Assembly (NCBI GenBank): GCA_030627585.1
Contig: DAOURU010000064.1
Coordinates: 1 to 6,590, forward strand
Source of the DNA: Bacillota bacterium
GTDB taxonomy: Bacteria > Bacillota > DSM-12270 > Thermacetogeniales > Thermacetogeniaceae
Length of the DNA: 6,590 nt
Direction: 5' to 3'
Part shown: positions 5,966 through 6,590 of the stretch, piece by piece
Numbering within the stretch: the first letter of the stretch is position 1
How the letters are laid out: each line of letters opens with the position of its first letter
Made by a program: the position numbers and the translations under genes
Notes under the pieces: generated by a model
Told to the model about the DNA's origin: nothing
The model's database searches: none
What the model saw: only the letters and a program-made list of their open reading frames with translations

Positions 5966-6131
5966 CGGTAGCCTTCATTTCACTCCTTATGAATTGTTCC
6001 GGAAAGCGAAAAGAATCTGTCCTGAACTGGGGCTCGCGACCGTTTACCGCAACCTTGGCCTTTTCATAAAGCTGGGTTTAGTTCGCAGGATTCAGCTTGA
6101 TAGCTGGTTTCTTTCGCGGAGGTTCACCTGA
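5892..6131 (+). pseudogene. Fur-family winged-helix fragment lacking the metal-binding/dimer domain
   Basis: A 79-codon frame starting at GTG 5892 contains the Fur/PerR DNA-binding core. Residues 29-39 read 'HFTPYELFRKA', and residues 44-69 run through 'PELGLATVYRNLGLF' to 'KLGLVRRIQL', including the recognition-helix hallmark 'LATVYRNL'. Weak similarity to the first helix ('QVRAVLAEEG', 10-19) lies inside the Gly/Arg-rich tail of DUF134 in another frame. After residue 70 the sequence turns to 'SWFLSRRFT' and stops. The His/Cys-rich second half of Fur proteins (normally about 140 residues in total) is absent, and I could not find it in the other frames downstream. It is therefore probably a decayed gene. 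A small DNA-binding-only protein, translated by coupling with DUF134, is the alternative. No clear Shine-Dalgarno precedes the GTG. Confidence 0.55.
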
Positions 6132-6166
6132 GCAGAGCGCGTATTAAGAAAGCAGGATTTTCGAAC

Positions 6167-6238
6167 ATGGATTATTCCTGCCAATTTTACGGTTACTGCG
6201 AAAATGCAGCAATGCAGAGAAAAAGCGCTTGCGCTTGA
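6167..6238 (+). CDS. Possible 23-residue Cys-containing peptide
   Basis: This is a very short frame: ATG at 6167, stop TGA at 6236-6238, with AGGA (6154-6157) 9 nt upstream as ribosome site. The peptide holds three cysteines in a C-x5-C-x10-C arrangement at residues 5, 11 and 22, within 'CQFYGYCENAAMQRKSAC'. I do not recognise a family. It sits between the Fur-like fragment and the DUF5320-like gene, in the same direction. It could also be the tail of a lost gene, because the frame upstream is open back through 'KKAGFSN' to the TAA at 6144-6146. It may equally be chance. Confidence 0.25.
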   Translation: MDYSCQFYGYCENAAMQRKSACA

Positions 6239-6283
6239 TGGTAAGTGGTATCTGAGGGAAGCAGTTAGAAGTATCAGGGGAAG

Positions 6284-6290
6284 GGAGGTG
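6284..6290 (+). promoter_or_regulatory. Ribosome binding site of the DUF5320-like gene
   Basis: GGAGGTG lies 7 nt before the ATG at 6298. It is a near-perfect Shine-Dalgarno and fixes the start of the last gene against the overlapping frames. Confidence 0.75.
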
Positions 6291-6297
6291 CAAAAAT

Positions 6298-6590
6298 ATG
6301 CCACGCGGTCGGTTCTATTTTGGACCCGGTTTTTGGAAAGGCGGGCCCGGCCCTGCATCTTGGGCAGGCGGCGGCTGGGGGAGAGGCAACCCTTCACCTT
6401 TCTGCCGGTTTTTCCCCTGGCTTCCCCGGCGCTGGTGGGCATATCCAGGAGCAGCATTTGGTGCGGGGCAACTACCGGGACCCTGGGCAGCAGGACAGGG
6501 TCAGGATGTAGCACAGGATGAAGCAGCATTTCTCAAGCAGCAAGCCGGGTTTTTACAGCAGCAGTTAAACGAGATCAACGAGCGCCTGGG
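6298..6590 (+). CDS. DUF5320-like Gly/aromatic-rich protein, 3' end outside window
   Basis: Ninety-seven codons are visible. Residues 1-66 are rich in Gly, Pro, Trp and Phe ('RGRFYFGPGFWKGG', 'WAGGGWGRG', 'FPWLPRRWWAYPG'). From about 73 the sequence becomes a Gln/Glu-rich amphipathic helix, 'EAAFLKQQAGFLQQQL' then 'NEINERL', likely a short coiled coil. This two-part plan is that of DUF5320 proteins: a low-complexity Gly/aromatic N-terminus and a C-terminal 'LKxQAxxLExQL' helix. In Firmicutes, archaea and sulfate reducers these small proteins are commonly coded near DUF134 regulators, NifX/NafY-like proteins and Mrp/MinD-type ATPases; their function is unknown. No signal peptide is seen. It probably shares the promoter at 5357 with DUF134. 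The family call rests on composition and layout, not a strict motif. Confidence 0.65.
   Translation, partial: MPRGRFYFGPGFWKGGPGPASWAGGGWGRGNPSPFCRFFPWLPRRWWAYPGAAFGAGQLPGPWAAGQGQDVAQDEAAFLKQQAGFLQQQLNEINERL

Noticed and set aside
6224..6237. AAGCGC-TT-GCGCTT hairpin as a terminator
   Set aside because: The loop is only 2 nt, no T-run follows, and it lies inside the possible Cys peptide; probably chance.
6204..6521. 105-codon plus-strand frame over the start of the DUF5320-like gene
   Set aside because: It is a different frame from the one with GGAGGTG spacing and the Gly/aromatic plus coiled-coil layout; its Arg-rich translation is typical of an out-of-frame reading.
6092..6529. 145-codon minus-strand frame at the right end
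   Set aside because: It opposes the DUF5320-like gene, which has a near-perfect ribosome site, and shows no domain.
1..6590. CRISPR array, tRNA or rRNA genes
   Set aside because: No regularly spaced direct repeats, cloverleaf-like sequence or conserved rRNA stretch was seen.

Overview
The window looks like chromosomal DNA from a moderate-GC Firmicute, probably an anaerobic Clostridia or Desulfotomaculum/Moorella-type organism. I base this on strong A/G-rich Shine-Dalgarno sites, sigma-A-like promoters, a TreZ/TreT gene pair and a DUF134 gene beside a DUF5320-like gene. The taxon is an inference from protein flavour, because no rRNA or other marker gene is present.

Region 1 (1-4556) is an alpha-glucan/trehalose block. 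It opens with the C-terminal two thirds or so of a family-57 glycoside hydrolase on the + strand. This gene converges on treZ (maltooligosyltrehalose trehalohydrolase, - strand), and the two overlap by 11 bp at their stops. treZ is divergent from treT (trehalose glycosyltransferring synthase, + strand) across an 88-bp promoter region. TreZ releases trehalose from a maltooligosyl-trehalose made from glucan. TreT makes or breaks trehalose with a nucleotide sugar and glucose. The GH57 enzyme would act on the glucan pool. TreY, the usual partner of TreZ, is not in the window.

Region 2 (4557-5331) is a decayed segment. It holds a 53-codon C-terminal remnant of an SMR-type drug exporter (- strand), an apparently intact 70-residue helix-turn-helix protein (- strand), hairpin-rich non-coding DNA, and a C-terminal scrap of an IS21-family IstB ATPase (- strand). 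It reads as a scar of insertion-sequence activity between two functional blocks.

Region 3 (5332-6590) is a regulator/metallocluster-type block on the + strand. A strong predicted promoter with an AT-rich upstream element is followed by a perfect 18-bp palindrome. Next come a DUF134 (UPF0251) regulator with a C-terminal zinc ribbon, a Fur-like winged-helix fragment whose frame overlaps the DUF134 tail, a possible 23-residue Cys-containing peptide, and the start of a Gly/aromatic-rich DUF5320-like protein that runs off the window. DUF134 and DUF5320 genes are often found near NifX/NafY-like and Mrp/MinD-like ATPase genes of the 'orange protein' type, but none of these is visible here.

The most interesting untested signal is the palindrome in the DUF134 leader, with a weak or unconventional GTG start downstream. 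Together they suggest autoregulation by a poorly characterised regulator family.
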